Source: Nitrospira sp.
GTDB taxonomy: Bacteria > Nitrospirota > Nitrospiria > Nitrospirales > Nitrospiraceae
Direction of reading: 5' to 3'
Assembly (NCBI GenBank): GCA_024998565.1
Contig: JACOEM010000001.1
Location: forward strand, 394,485-458,484
Length of the DNA stretch: 64,000 nt
Below, one piece after another: positions 1 to 6,987 of the stretch. Within the stretch, counting starts at the first letter, position 1. The number at the start of each line of letters is the position of its first letter. Under the pieces are notes generated by a model. That model was not told where the DNA came from, did no database searches, and worked only from the letters and a program-made list of their open reading frames with translations. The position numbers were made by a program, and so were the translations under genes.

Positions 1-683
1 GGCCGTACGCCACATTCGTCCAGGTGGCGCAAGAGGTCCGCCGGATCATCATAGGTGCGATAGGCGCCCGCCCGTTCCAGTTCTTCCCTCCCATAACCTC
101 CCGACAACAGCCCCACCCCGAGCGCGGAAGCACGACGAGCCGCCAAGAGATCCCACACGCTGTCACCAACGACGATGCACTTGGCGATGGGCATATGGAG
201 CTGCTCCGCGGCAGCCAGAAACAAATCAGGATCGGGTTTCGCGCGCTTCACCTGATCACGGGTCACCACGGGAGTTCCGGGAGGAAGCTTCAGCAGTTTC
301 AACGTATGTTGCGCACTTTGCAGTCGCCCGCTGGTGGCGATGGCATAGGGCACGTGAGCCGCCGTCAATGCGTTCAATAATTCTTGCGCCCCGGGCAGCA
401 CTCGGAGTGATGGGGCTTGTTTCGCAAAGGCGTCGGCATGCACCCGCTGAATGCGCTCCGCCTCGTCTTTTGAAACGGGCCGTCCGGTTTCCCGCCAGAG
501 CGCATGTAACATGAGGCCACCGCTCATGCCGATTTGACGGTGAATCCTCCAAACCGGCAGTTCAATTCCTGCCGCTTGGGTGGCCTCACGCCAAGCCAGC
601 ACATGCTGGTAAACACTATCCACGAGCGTGCCGTCCAGATCGAAGAGAAACGCTACAGAGTCAGGATCCTGCGAAACGGTCAT
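1..683 (-). CDS. HAD-family phosphatase, 3' end outside the window
   Basis: Haloacid dehalogenase-type phosphatase, probably acting on phosphoglycolate or another small phosphomonoester. Reading on the minus strand from ATG at 683, the N-terminus carries the motif I nucleophile FLFDLDGTLVDS (residues about 12-23). A helical cap follows, then motif II with TSGR near residue 115, and a motif III/IV region with Lys in KRAKPDPDLF followed by VVGDSVWD. At least 227 residues are visible and the frame is still open at position 1, so the C-terminus is missing. It is the last visible gene of a minus-strand cluster and starts 5 bp after the OsmC gene. The substrate cannot be told from sequence. Confidence 0.85.
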   Translation of the reverse strand, partial: MTVSQDPDSVAFLFDLDGTLVDSVYQHVLAWREATQAAGIELPVWRIHRQIGMSGGLMLHALWRETGRPVSKDEAERIQRVHADAFAKQAPSLRVLPGAQELLNALTAAHVPYAIATSGRLQSAQHTLKLLKLPPGTPVVTRDQVKRAKPDPDLFLAAAEQLHMPIAKCIVVGDSVWDLLAARRASALGVGLLSGGYGREELERAGAYRTYDDPADLLRHLDECGVR

Positions 684-688
684 GAGGT

Positions 689-1114
689 CTAGTTCTCCAA
701 CTTCGCATCCATGGTGATCGTGGCGTTGAGCAGCCGTGAAATAGGACAGCCGGCCTTGGCCGCCGCTGTCGCTTTCTCCCAACTGGCGGCATCGGCCTTG
801 GGCACCTTGCCCGTGACAGACAAATGCACGCCCGTGACGGTCCAGCCCGCCTCTACCTTTTCCATCGTGACGGTGGCAGTGGTCGCCAGTTGCTCAGCGA
901 CCAGATTCGCCGCGCCCAACTGTCCGGAAAGGGCCATCGTAAAACAGCCGGCGTGGGCCGCCGCGATCAGCTCTTCCGGGTTCGTCCCTTTTCCATTCTC
1001 AAATCTCGTACTGAACGAATATTGCGTCTCGCTCAAGACACCACTGTCCGTCGACACCGTTCCTTTGCCGGTTTTGAGATCGCCCTGCCATTTGGCTGAC
1101 GCATTCCGTTTCAT
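689..1114 (-). CDS. osmC: OsmC-family peroxiredoxin
   Basis: OsmC/Ohr superfamily thiol peroxidase of 141 residues, expected to reduce organic hydroperoxides in the cytoplasm. The two redox cysteines are in place: Cys in AAHAGCF (about residue 57) and Cys in AKAGCPIS (about 123). The overall pattern (TNPEELIAAAHAGCF, then GCPISRLLNATI) follows OsmC more than Ohr. A strong ribosome site (AAGGAGG) lies 5 bases before the ATG at 1114. It sits between a small exported protein and a HAD phosphatase in a stress-type cluster, which suits detoxification. Confidence 0.9.
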   Translation of the reverse strand: MKRNASAKWQGDLKTGKGTVSTDSGVLSETQYSFSTRFENGKGTNPEELIAAAHAGCFTMALSGQLGAANLVAEQLATTATVTMEKVEAGWTVTGVHLSVTGKVPKADAASWEKATAAAKAGCPISRLLNATITMDAKLEN

Positions 1115-1280
1115 GTGGCCTCCTTGGTTTCAGTGATAGGTCCCGGCCGCGCCGCATATGTGCGCGATGCGGCGCTTGGCTCATACACCATTCAGCGAGT
1201 CTAGCGGCTGCTCCTGCCTATAACAAGCGCGTCATGAACCGGCCGGCGGAGAGGCCGATACCTCTCCGCCTGGCCTGCCT

Positions 1281-1619
1281 CTACTGCACGTCCACCGTAA
1301 TGGTAGCGGTTGCGGCCAAATGGTCGTGGTCATGGGTTGCGGCTTGGACTGTGATTGCATGTTTGCCCTTGCTGAGACCTTTGAATGTGCCGGGAAACTT
1401 CTTCTGCGGTTCACCGTCCAGATACACATGCGCATGAGCCGCCTTGGAACCTTTGGTGAGTTCGTAGGTGAGCTCAAACGTCTCTCCCACTGTGGCGCCG
1501 TCTTTCGGCGAGGTGATGGTGATGTGTGATCCGTCATCCACTTCAGCGAACAGGGGACCGGCCGAAAAAATCAGGCCGGCCGTGAACAACATGGCACAGA
1601 ATGCTTTTACATGTCGCAT
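1281..1619 (-). CDS. Small exported Ig-like domain protein
   Basis: 112-residue secreted protein. Residues 1-25 form a signal peptide (hydrophobic AFCAMLFTAGLIFSAG, cleavage likely after FAE or LFA). The mature part is an all-beta, Ig-like or FN3-like fold (ITSPKDGATVGETFELTYEL, then HVYLDGEP and KGKHAITVQA), of the kind seen in DUF4399/DUF6130 proteins. A His-rich stretch, ATHDHDHLAA, near the end could bind metal. The ATG at 1619 is preceded by AAGGAGG; an upstream in-frame extension lacks a ribosome site and would destroy the signal peptide. Function unknown; it travels with the Spy-like lipoprotein upstream. Confidence 0.72.
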   Translation of the reverse strand: MRHVKAFCAMLFTAGLIFSAGPLFAEVDDGSHITITSPKDGATVGETFELTYELTKGSKAAHAHVYLDGEPQKKFPGTFKGLSKGKHAITVQAATHDHDHLAATATITVDVQ

Positions 1620-1717
1620 TGCATCCTCCTTGGTTGGGCTCCGGCGGTCGTCGATCGACCGCTCAGAGTTCAGCACCAGCGCGCTCGTCCCTCGATGGTG
1701 ATCGTCCGACTGATCGC

Positions 1718-2158
1718 TTAGTGCTCTCCGTAGCGTTCCATCCACTTGCGAAGGTGCTCCACGGCTTCTGCCTGCTGTTCCGGCCGCAGGGTCGCATGCC
1801 ACTCGGCCACCTTCGGCAACACGCGCTGCACCAGGCGCTTTTGTTCGGCCTGGTGGCGATCCATCAGCTGGGTCAGCTTGGCCTGGTCCAGCCGATCGCT
1901 CTGGACTTGCGCGAGCACCTCCTCCATGATCGCCCGGTGCTCTTGTTGCGACTCGGCCCGGGCAGCCATCACTTCGTCTTTCACAACCGCCAGCTTCGCC
2001 TTCTGCTGATCATCGAGATCCAAGTGTTTCGCGATCTTGCTCGTCATCCAGTCGACTCGCTCCGACGGGGTATGGTGACGATGGCACCCGGCACCGACCA
2101 ACGCTCCGGCCATGACCAACGTGCCGACGACCACCCTGAATGTCTTGTGCATCCTCAT
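1718..2158 (-). CDS. Spy/CpxP-like periplasmic lipoprotein, copy 1
   Basis: 146-residue lipoprotein with signal peptide and lipobox LVGAGC (Cys about 25), followed by a His cluster (CHRHHTP). The mature domain is alpha-helical and resembles the Spy/CpxP/CnrX (LTXXQ) family: KHLDLDDQQKAKLAVVKDE and a closing LRPEQQAEAVEHLRKW. Such proteins act as ATP-independent periplasmic chaperones or metal sensors. ATG 2158 is chosen because AGGAGG lies 6 bases upstream; a longer frame begins inside the ribosome site. A near-identical paralog of the same length lies at 10071-10511 beside an ABC exporter. Confidence 0.8.
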   Translation of the reverse strand: MRMHKTFRVVVGTLVMAGALVGAGCHRHHTPSERVDWMTSKIAKHLDLDDQQKAKLAVVKDEVMAARAESQQEHRAIMEEVLAQVQSDRLDQAKLTQLMDRHQAEQKRLVQRVLPKVAEWHATLRPEQQAEAVEHLRKWMERYGEH

Positions 2159-2189
2159 ACGATCCTCCTTGTGGTGTGAACCCACGCAG

Positions 2190-2489
2190 TCAGTACTCGA
2201 AGACGACGCGATAGAGTGCCGGAGTCATTTCAATCCCCAGCTGCCCCAGTTTCTCCTTCATGGGCGTGACGCGCTTCTCGTAGGCTTTCCAGTAGACCTC
2301 TTCATTTTCCCAGATCGCCACGTTGATGAAATTGAAGCGGCTCTCCGCCTTGATGCTTGTGTGGAATTTACCGCTGATGAACCCCTCTTGCTTCGTGATG
2401 TGCTCCTTCACGTCCTGCCACCACTGCACAAAGTCTGCTTCTTTGGTGTGAGGGACCGAAAACACATTGATCAATGTTACCGGCATCAT
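2190..2489 (-). CDS. Antibiotic biosynthesis monooxygenase-like (ABM) domain protein
   Basis: About 99 residues forming one dimeric alpha-beta barrel (ABM-like) domain: TLINVFSVPHTKEADFVQWW, then EGFISGKFHTS, then NFINVAIWENEEVYWKAYEK. Family members include quinol monooxygenases, haem-degrading enzymes and proteins of unknown role. No signal peptide is seen, so it is cytoplasmic. Two adjacent ATG codons (2489 and 2486) compete; GGAGGTG ends three bases before the first, so 2486 has the better spacing. A hairpin at 2574-2605 separates it from the upstream gene, so it may have its own promoter. Confidence 0.7.
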   Translation of the reverse strand: MMPVTLINVFSVPHTKEADFVQWWQDVKEHITKQEGFISGKFHTSIKAESRFNFINVAIWENEEVYWKAYEKRVTPMKEKLGQLGIEMTPALYRVVFEY

Positions 2490-2573
2490 GCACCTCCATG
2501 AATAGGCTCGATGTCGACTACTACCATCACCTGACACGTGTTGAGACCCAGGGTTTGATCGCGACCCACCTGC

Positions 2574-2605
2574 GGTCTGGCGGGAGCGTGGGCACCCGCC
2601 AGACC
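2574..2605 (-). terminator. Strong GC-rich hairpin between two genes
   Basis: A perfect 11-bp stem (GGTCTGGCGGG at 2574-2584 pairing with CCCGCCAGACC at 2595-2605) with a 10-base loop. It begins 40 bases before the stop of the exported repeat-module gene reading on plus, that is, just downstream of that gene on the minus strand. It has no U-tract, so it may be a rho-assisted terminator or an mRNA-stabilising 3' structure. Confidence 0.55.
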
Positions 2606-2613
2606 CAACCACA

Positions 2614-3531
2614 TTACTGCGCCTTCCGCAGATCGATCACGGTTCCTTCTTCGTTCAGCTCGACGACGATATGGTCTCCGTCGGCGATCGGCTTGGTCTT
2701 GATTTCCATCCGCTCCAGCGGGAACACTTTCTCCCCCTCCGGCGTGGCGAGCTTGATCTGATTCTTGTTGGGCCCCGTACGGATCAGCTTGCCGAAGATC
2801 AGCCGATGGGTCCCGGCCTTCGCCTTATCTTTTCCATGCACATCGATCACCATGCCCTCTTCATTGATCCAGAGGGACACGTGATCGCCGACCGCCGCAT
2901 CGGCCGGGGTATACTTCTTCAAGAGCGTGTACTGTCCGGCCGGTGTCTTCACGTAGACCAAGCTCGCATCAAACTTGACGACCGTACCGTCCACCTGAAT
3001 CACATAACCGGGCTTCGTGCGCGGGTGTTCGTCGAAGCTCATCTCTACCGTGAAGCGATGGATGTCGATCATCTTTCCCGCTTCGTTCAACTCGATGGTC
3101 ACCGGTTCCCCTTCTTCCAAGGCGGACAACTTGGACTTTCCAGTTTGGACATCGATGGCCTTCTCTCCTTCCGGCGTCCACACTTTGATTTCTTTCTTAT
3201 CCGGCGAGGTATAGGCCAGGTTGCCGGTCACGAAGCGATGGCTATGGGCCTTGTCTCCCTTGCGATGGACATCGATCACGGCATTGTTTTCATTGACCTG
3301 CATGTCCACTTCTTCCCCGACCTCAAGGTTCTTGGGCGTGAGCGTCGACGCGATTTTCATCGTCCCCCAGGGGGTCTTCACGGTGGTGATGCCTGACGCC
3401 ACATTCGATACCACTCCACTGACCTTCATGTGCGTCGCGCTCTTGCCCCCGCTTTCGGCAGCTTGTCCATAGGACACCGCCATCGACAAGCCGAGTACCA
3501 CTGAACCGAGAATAATTGTTGTGCGTGTCAT
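2614..3531 (-). CDS. Exported protein with repeated ~60-residue beta modules
   Basis: 305 residues with an N-terminal signal peptide (TIILGSVVLGLSMAVSYGQAA). The mature protein is built from repeats: a module with TPEGEKAIDVQTGK then VTIELNEAGKMIDIHR, a related TPAGQYTLLKK then VSLWINEEGMVIDVHGK, and TPEGEKVFPLERM then IVVELNEEGTVIDLR. An N-terminal half-module has TPWGTMKIAST and VNENNAVIDVHRK. The same unit appears in the protein at 12850-13374. ATG 3531 is preceded by AAAGGAG at 8-base spacing; the longer frame starts inside that site. The STAS gene stop overlaps this ribosome site, suggesting translational coupling. The family is not one I can name; no catalytic residues are evident. Confidence 0.7.
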   Translation of the reverse strand: MTRTTIILGSVVLGLSMAVSYGQAAESGGKSATHMKVSGVVSNVASGITTVKTPWGTMKIASTLTPKNLEVGEEVDMQVNENNAVIDVHRKGDKAHSHRFVTGNLAYTSPDKKEIKVWTPEGEKAIDVQTGKSKLSALEEGEPVTIELNEAGKMIDIHRFTVEMSFDEHPRTKPGYVIQVDGTVVKFDASLVYVKTPAGQYTLLKKYTPADAAVGDHVSLWINEEGMVIDVHGKDKAKAGTHRLIFGKLIRTGPNKNQIKLATPEGEKVFPLERMEIKTKPIADGDHIVVELNEEGTVIDLRKAQ

Positions 3532-3544
3532 CGTCTGACTCCTT

Positions 3545-3832
3545 TCAGCCATGATTGTGAACGCCTGTCTTGCCTAAATTCTGCACGATGGCCTTCGTCA
3601 AACAGCCCGACGCCTGAATGGTGACCCCCGCGCGGGCCATCTGAGACAGCAGCGTGGTACCCGCCTCGTCGATGAAGGTCACTTCCCGGAGATCGACATG
3701 GCACGGAGCCGGGTCGTCGACCTCCTGCCTTAACCAACAAGTCCGCAACTCATCAACCCAGGGACCAGTCAGCCTGCCGGAAAGAACGAAGGTGGTTCCC
3801 CGGCTTGTATTCGACACCGTAATCTTCAACAT
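3545..3832 (-). CDS. STAS-domain protein (anti-sigma factor antagonist-like)
   Basis: 95 residues forming a single STAS domain: RGTTFVLSGRLTGPWVDEL, then CHVDLREVTFIDEAGTTLL, then ASGCLTKAI. In SpoIIAA-type partners the loop reads D-S-S/T-G and its serine is phosphorylated by an anti-sigma kinase. Here the loop is FIDEAG, so Glu and Ala replace both hydroxyl residues, suggesting a protein that cannot be switched by phosphorylation. No kinase or phosphatase partner is nearby. It starts 61 bases after the DoxX gene and its stop overlaps the ribosome site of the next gene. Confidence 0.72.
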   Translation of the reverse strand: MLKITVSNTSRGTTFVLSGRLTGPWVDELRTCWLRQEVDDPAPCHVDLREVTFIDEAGTTLLSQMARAGVTIQASGCLTKAIVQNLGKTGVHNHG

Positions 3833-3893
3833 GGCCGTGAACCTTTTCGTCCCTCGAGTCCGGCCGGACCGATGCCCGGCCTTACCTTGACGC

Positions 3894-4400
3894 TCAGAAC
3901 ATGCGCAGAGCGAAGCTCGCTTCCCGTACTTTCGTCACCGGAGCCGCCGCCCGCTCGCCGAGCCAGCGGGCGATGACACTGTCGAGCGACCACTTGCCCC
4001 CGCCGACAACCAGCAACGCCAGGCTCATGCCGATCACGAGCAGGTGAAATTCAAACCCTTCACCCGTCTGCTGTCCGAACCAGTTCATGAAGAACCCCTG
4101 CGGGAGGTGCACGGTCATGATCGCGCCGAGCATGATCACGATGAAGCTGGCCGCCGTGAAGCGCGTCAGCAATCCGGCAATCAGGGCCAGACTCCCGATG
4201 GATTCGCCGATGATGACGAGAAACGCGACCAGCCAGGGGAGGCCCATCTTCTGCGTGAAGAATCCCATGGTGCCTTCAAACCCGAACCCTCCATACCAGC
4301 CCAATAGTTTCTGAGCGCCGTGCGCGAAGATCACGCCTCCCAGCACCACCCGCAAAATCAAACCCGCCCAGGACTCATCTGTTTTGAACAATGTCTGCAT
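3894..4400 (-). CDS. DoxX-family membrane protein, copy 1
   Basis: 168-residue inner-membrane protein with about four transmembrane helices. The DoxX pattern is clear: LILRVVLGGVIFAHGAQKLL, then FTQKMGLPWLVAFLVIIGE, then LLTRFTAASFIVIML. DoxX proteins support redox or electrophile stress responses (Bacillus CatD, mycobacterial DoxX with SodA). The C-terminal 25 residues extend past the paralog at 24532-24978. ATG 4400 follows GAGGTGCACC. It is the first gene of the minus-strand run down to the HAD gene. Confidence 0.85.
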   Translation of the reverse strand: MQTLFKTDESWAGLILRVVLGGVIFAHGAQKLLGWYGGFGFEGTMGFFTQKMGLPWLVAFLVIIGESIGSLALIAGLLTRFTAASFIVIMLGAIMTVHLPQGFFMNWFGQQTGEGFEFHLLVIGMSLALLVVGGGKWSLDSVIARWLGERAAAPVTKVREASFALRMF

Positions 4401-4562
4401 GGTGCACCTCCATTTTAGAAATGATGACGACCCGTTGTAGGTAAGGTATGGCAAGGGCCGTTCCCGATCGTGACCACTGAGGACGGAGGGCTCTAACAGG
4501 CTGAAATCACAGGCAAGATGGATGGAAATGACCAGCAGGGGCACAGGAGCCGTGACATGAGT

Positions 4563-4612
4563 GACGAGGGGCGGACGACGAATCCTCGTCAGGTGACGAA
4601 GCCCATCGTCAC
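4563..4612 (-). terminator. Two tandem hairpins after the ABC exporter operon
   Basis: Two stem-loops lie in the 271-bp gap after the last exporter permease (stop 4672). GACGAGG 4563-4569 pairs with CCTCGTC 4584-4590. GTGACGA 4593-4599 pairs with TCGTCAC 4606-4612 around a 6-base loop. No U-run follows, so termination efficiency is uncertain. The rest of this gap (4401-4562) holds only the upstream region of the DoxX gene. Confidence 0.45.
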
Positions 4613-4671
4613 GGCGTGACAGGAGGATGCATGCGATTAGCGGGGGCGCACCGTGACGTTCCGATGTGTGC

Positions 4672-5826
4672 TCATTGGAATTGCCGTCGGAATCGCCACA
4701 TTCCAAACCCGAATAACGCTCCTCCCAACAGGAGCATGGCGACGACGGGCTTCCAGAGCAGGTCCAGGCCTGCTCCCTTCAGCATCACGCCGTAGGTGAT
4801 GTCGATGTAGTACCGCAAAGGGGAGAACGTCATCACCGTCTGCACCCACTGAGGCATCGATTCGTACGGCGAGGTGATGCCCGACAGCAACAGCATCGGG
4901 CCCACGACGAAGAGCGTCATCATGCCCACTTGCGCCTGGTTCTTCGCGATGGTCGCCGCCACTAACCCGAATCCCGCCGTCGTGAACACATGCAAGGTGG
5001 TCAGCAGAAAAAAGAGCCCGGTCGAACCTTTCATCGGCACGTGAAAGACGGGGTGCAACACGCCATACAGGGCGAGACTGAGCGCGATGAGGATGACCCC
5101 GGACATCGCGAGCACCTTGGAAAACATGATCTGAAAGGGGGACAGCGGCGACACCAGCAACTGTTCCACCGTGCCTCGTTCTTTTTCACGGACCAGCGCA
5201 GCAGCCGGCAACAACACCGCAAAGATAGTCGTCATGCGTAACACATGTGCGATGGACTGAAACCATCGTTCATCCTGGGTGGGATTGAACCAGACGCGAT
5301 GGGCGCTGGAGACCCGCGGCATGGCTGCCTCTGCTCCGGAAAGACCCGCCGAGGCCAGGCCCGTCTCGGTCCCGAACAGGCCGGCGATTCGCACGCTATA
5401 CCCGGCTGCCGAGAGACCCTGGGGTGCATTGGTAGTATCGACGAGGAGTTGCACCGCCGTTCGTTCCCCGCTCATCAAGGCCTCGTGAAATCGTGGTGGA
5501 ATCTCCAACAGCACCATGGCTTTGCCCTGGTCCAGTTGCCGGAGCCCCTCGCGAGGATCGCTGATCTCCCCGGCGAATTTGAAATAGGGGGGCTGAAACC
5601 GATGGATCAGCTCGCGGGACGAGTGACTATGATCCGCATCGTGCACCAGCAACTCCGCATTGGTGAGCTGCATCGTGATCCCGGCTCCGCTGACCACCAC
5701 CGAGAGTGAAAACGAATACAACAGGAACAACAACAGCGGCACGTCGCGCGACAGTTGCAAGATTTCCTTCCACGTCATCGCCGCGAGCCGCCGCCCCCAC
5801 GTGACTGCCTGCTGCCGGGCCGTCAT
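4672..5826 (-). CDS. ABC-2 type exporter permease (YbhR-like)
   Basis: 384-residue permease of the ABC-2/YhhJ-YbhS-YbhR class. One transmembrane helix near residues 30-50 is followed by a large extracytoplasmic domain. Five helices then fill the C-terminal half, with the diagnostic ALVREKERGTVEQLLVSPLS (about 212-231) and GMMTLFVVGPMLLLSGITSP segments. It ends the operon MFP-ATPase-permease-permease and starts 10 bases after the partner permease stops. With that partner it would form the channel of an exporter spanning both membranes through the HlyD-like subunit. Confidence 0.88.
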   Translation of the reverse strand: MTARQQAVTWGRRLAAMTWKEILQLSRDVPLLLFLLYSFSLSVVVSGAGITMQLTNAELLVHDADHSHSSRELIHRFQPPYFKFAGEISDPREGLRQLDQGKAMVLLEIPPRFHEALMSGERTAVQLLVDTTNAPQGLSAAGYSVRIAGLFGTETGLASAGLSGAEAAMPRVSSAHRVWFNPTQDERWFQSIAHVLRMTTIFAVLLPAAALVREKERGTVEQLLVSPLSPFQIMFSKVLAMSGVILIALSLALYGVLHPVFHVPMKGSTGLFFLLTTLHVFTTAGFGLVAATIAKNQAQVGMMTLFVVGPMLLLSGITSPYESMPQWVQTVMTFSPLRYYIDITYGVMLKGAGLDLLWKPVVAMLLLGGALFGFGMWRFRRQFQ

Positions 5827-5836
5827 GCCTCATCCC

Positions 5837-6967
5837 TCATGTCTTCGGCCTCTTGGTGAAGAGCCGATACGTAAGCCCGCTCAACGCGAGGGCAAACATC
5901 GCCAGCGCCAGCAGGTCGGTCCACAGCACCTCCGCGCCCACGCCCTTCAGAAAACTTCCTCGCACGATGTTGGTGTAATACATGGCGGGGTACAGATGTG
6001 CCTGCACCTTCGCGCCTCGAGTTAACGAGGCCACCGGCACCAAGAGACCGGAAAAGAGGATGGTCGGGATCATCGCCACGACCATCGTGATAATCAGCGC
6101 CGCCATTTGCGTCTGCACCAGCAGAGAAATCAGCAGGCCGATCCCCGTGGTACAGCACACGAACAGCACCGACGCCGAAAAGAACAGGAGGAAGCTTCCC
6201 TTAAAAGGCACCTGAAAGAGGCCGACGGCCATCAGCCATAACACGCAGACGTTCACGAGGGAGATGACGATATAGGGCAGCAGCTTGCCGGTGAGGAATT
6301 CCGCGCGGCTCACGGTGGAACTATAGATATTGTAAATCGAACCCGTTTCTTTCTCCCGCACGACCCCCAGCGCCGTCAGCAGGGGCGAGGCGAGCATCAA
6401 CGTGAACATGACCAGCGCCGGCACCATGGACCAGGTACTCCGGACTTCTTCGTTGTACAGATATCGCACCTCTACGGTCAGCGGACGCACCAGCGCATCG
6501 GCCTGCTCCTGGGTGAGACCACGGGTCCGGCGCAGGTACTCGATCAGTCGCTCCTCGGTGAACGCCTGGTTGATGGCGATGACATAGCCTTTGGCGATAT
6601 CCGTATGGAGCGGAAAGGTCCCATCGAGCAAGGTCTGCACGGAGGCCGGTTCCCCCGCCGTCAACTGCTCCTGGAACCGCTCGGGAACGATGATGGCCGC
6701 CCGGATCTTCGTCTCGGTCAACAGGCGATCAAGGGCACGTTCATCGTTGGCATACCCCTGAAACGAAAAATAGCGCGATTGCATGAACCGGTGGAGATAA
6801 TCCCGGCTCAACTCGCTCCGATCCCGATCCAGGACCGCGAAGGGAATGTTTTCGACATCCAGATTCAACCCATACCCAAATACCACCAACCACAGGGCCG
6901 GCAACAAGAAAGCCAGCAGCAGGAACAGCCGGTCTCTGGTGGTTTCCTTCCATTCCTTGAGCGCCAC
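5837..6967 (-). CDS. ABC-2 type exporter permease (YbhS-like)
   Basis: 376-residue ABC-2 permease with the same plan as its neighbour: helix about 11-31, extracytoplasmic domain, then ALGVVREKETGSIYNIYSST (about 205) and IITMVVAMIPTILFSGLLVP. The start shown is GTG at 6967. By alignment with the sister permease the protein could begin about seven codons earlier at a CTG, because LQRIGAVALKEW continues the similarity upstream and no ribosome site marks the GTG. It lies 20 bases after the ATPase gene. Confidence 0.85.
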   Translation of the reverse strand: MALKEWKETTRDRLFLLLAFLLPALWLVVFGYGLNLDVENIPFAVLDRDRSELSRDYLHRFMQSRYFSFQGYANDERALDRLLTETKIRAAIIVPERFQEQLTAGEPASVQTLLDGTFPLHTDIAKGYVIAINQAFTEERLIEYLRRTRGLTQEQADALVRPLTVEVRYLYNEEVRSTWSMVPALVMFTLMLASPLLTALGVVREKETGSIYNIYSSTVSRAEFLTGKLLPYIVISLVNVCVLWLMAVGLFQVPFKGSFLLFFSASVLFVCCTTGIGLLISLLVQTQMAALIITMVVAMIPTILFSGLLVPVASLTRGAKVQAHLYPAMYYTNIVRGSFLKGVGAEVLWTDLLALAMFALALSGLTYRLFTKRPKT

Positions 6968-6987
6968 AGCGCCGATGCGTTGCAGAT

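Noticed and set aside
3858-3881. GTCCGGCCGGAC palindrome and overlapping hairpin downstream of the first DoxX gene
   Set aside because: Short GC palindromes of this size are common in such DNA; it has no promoter next to it and no second copy was noticed, so I do not claim an operator.
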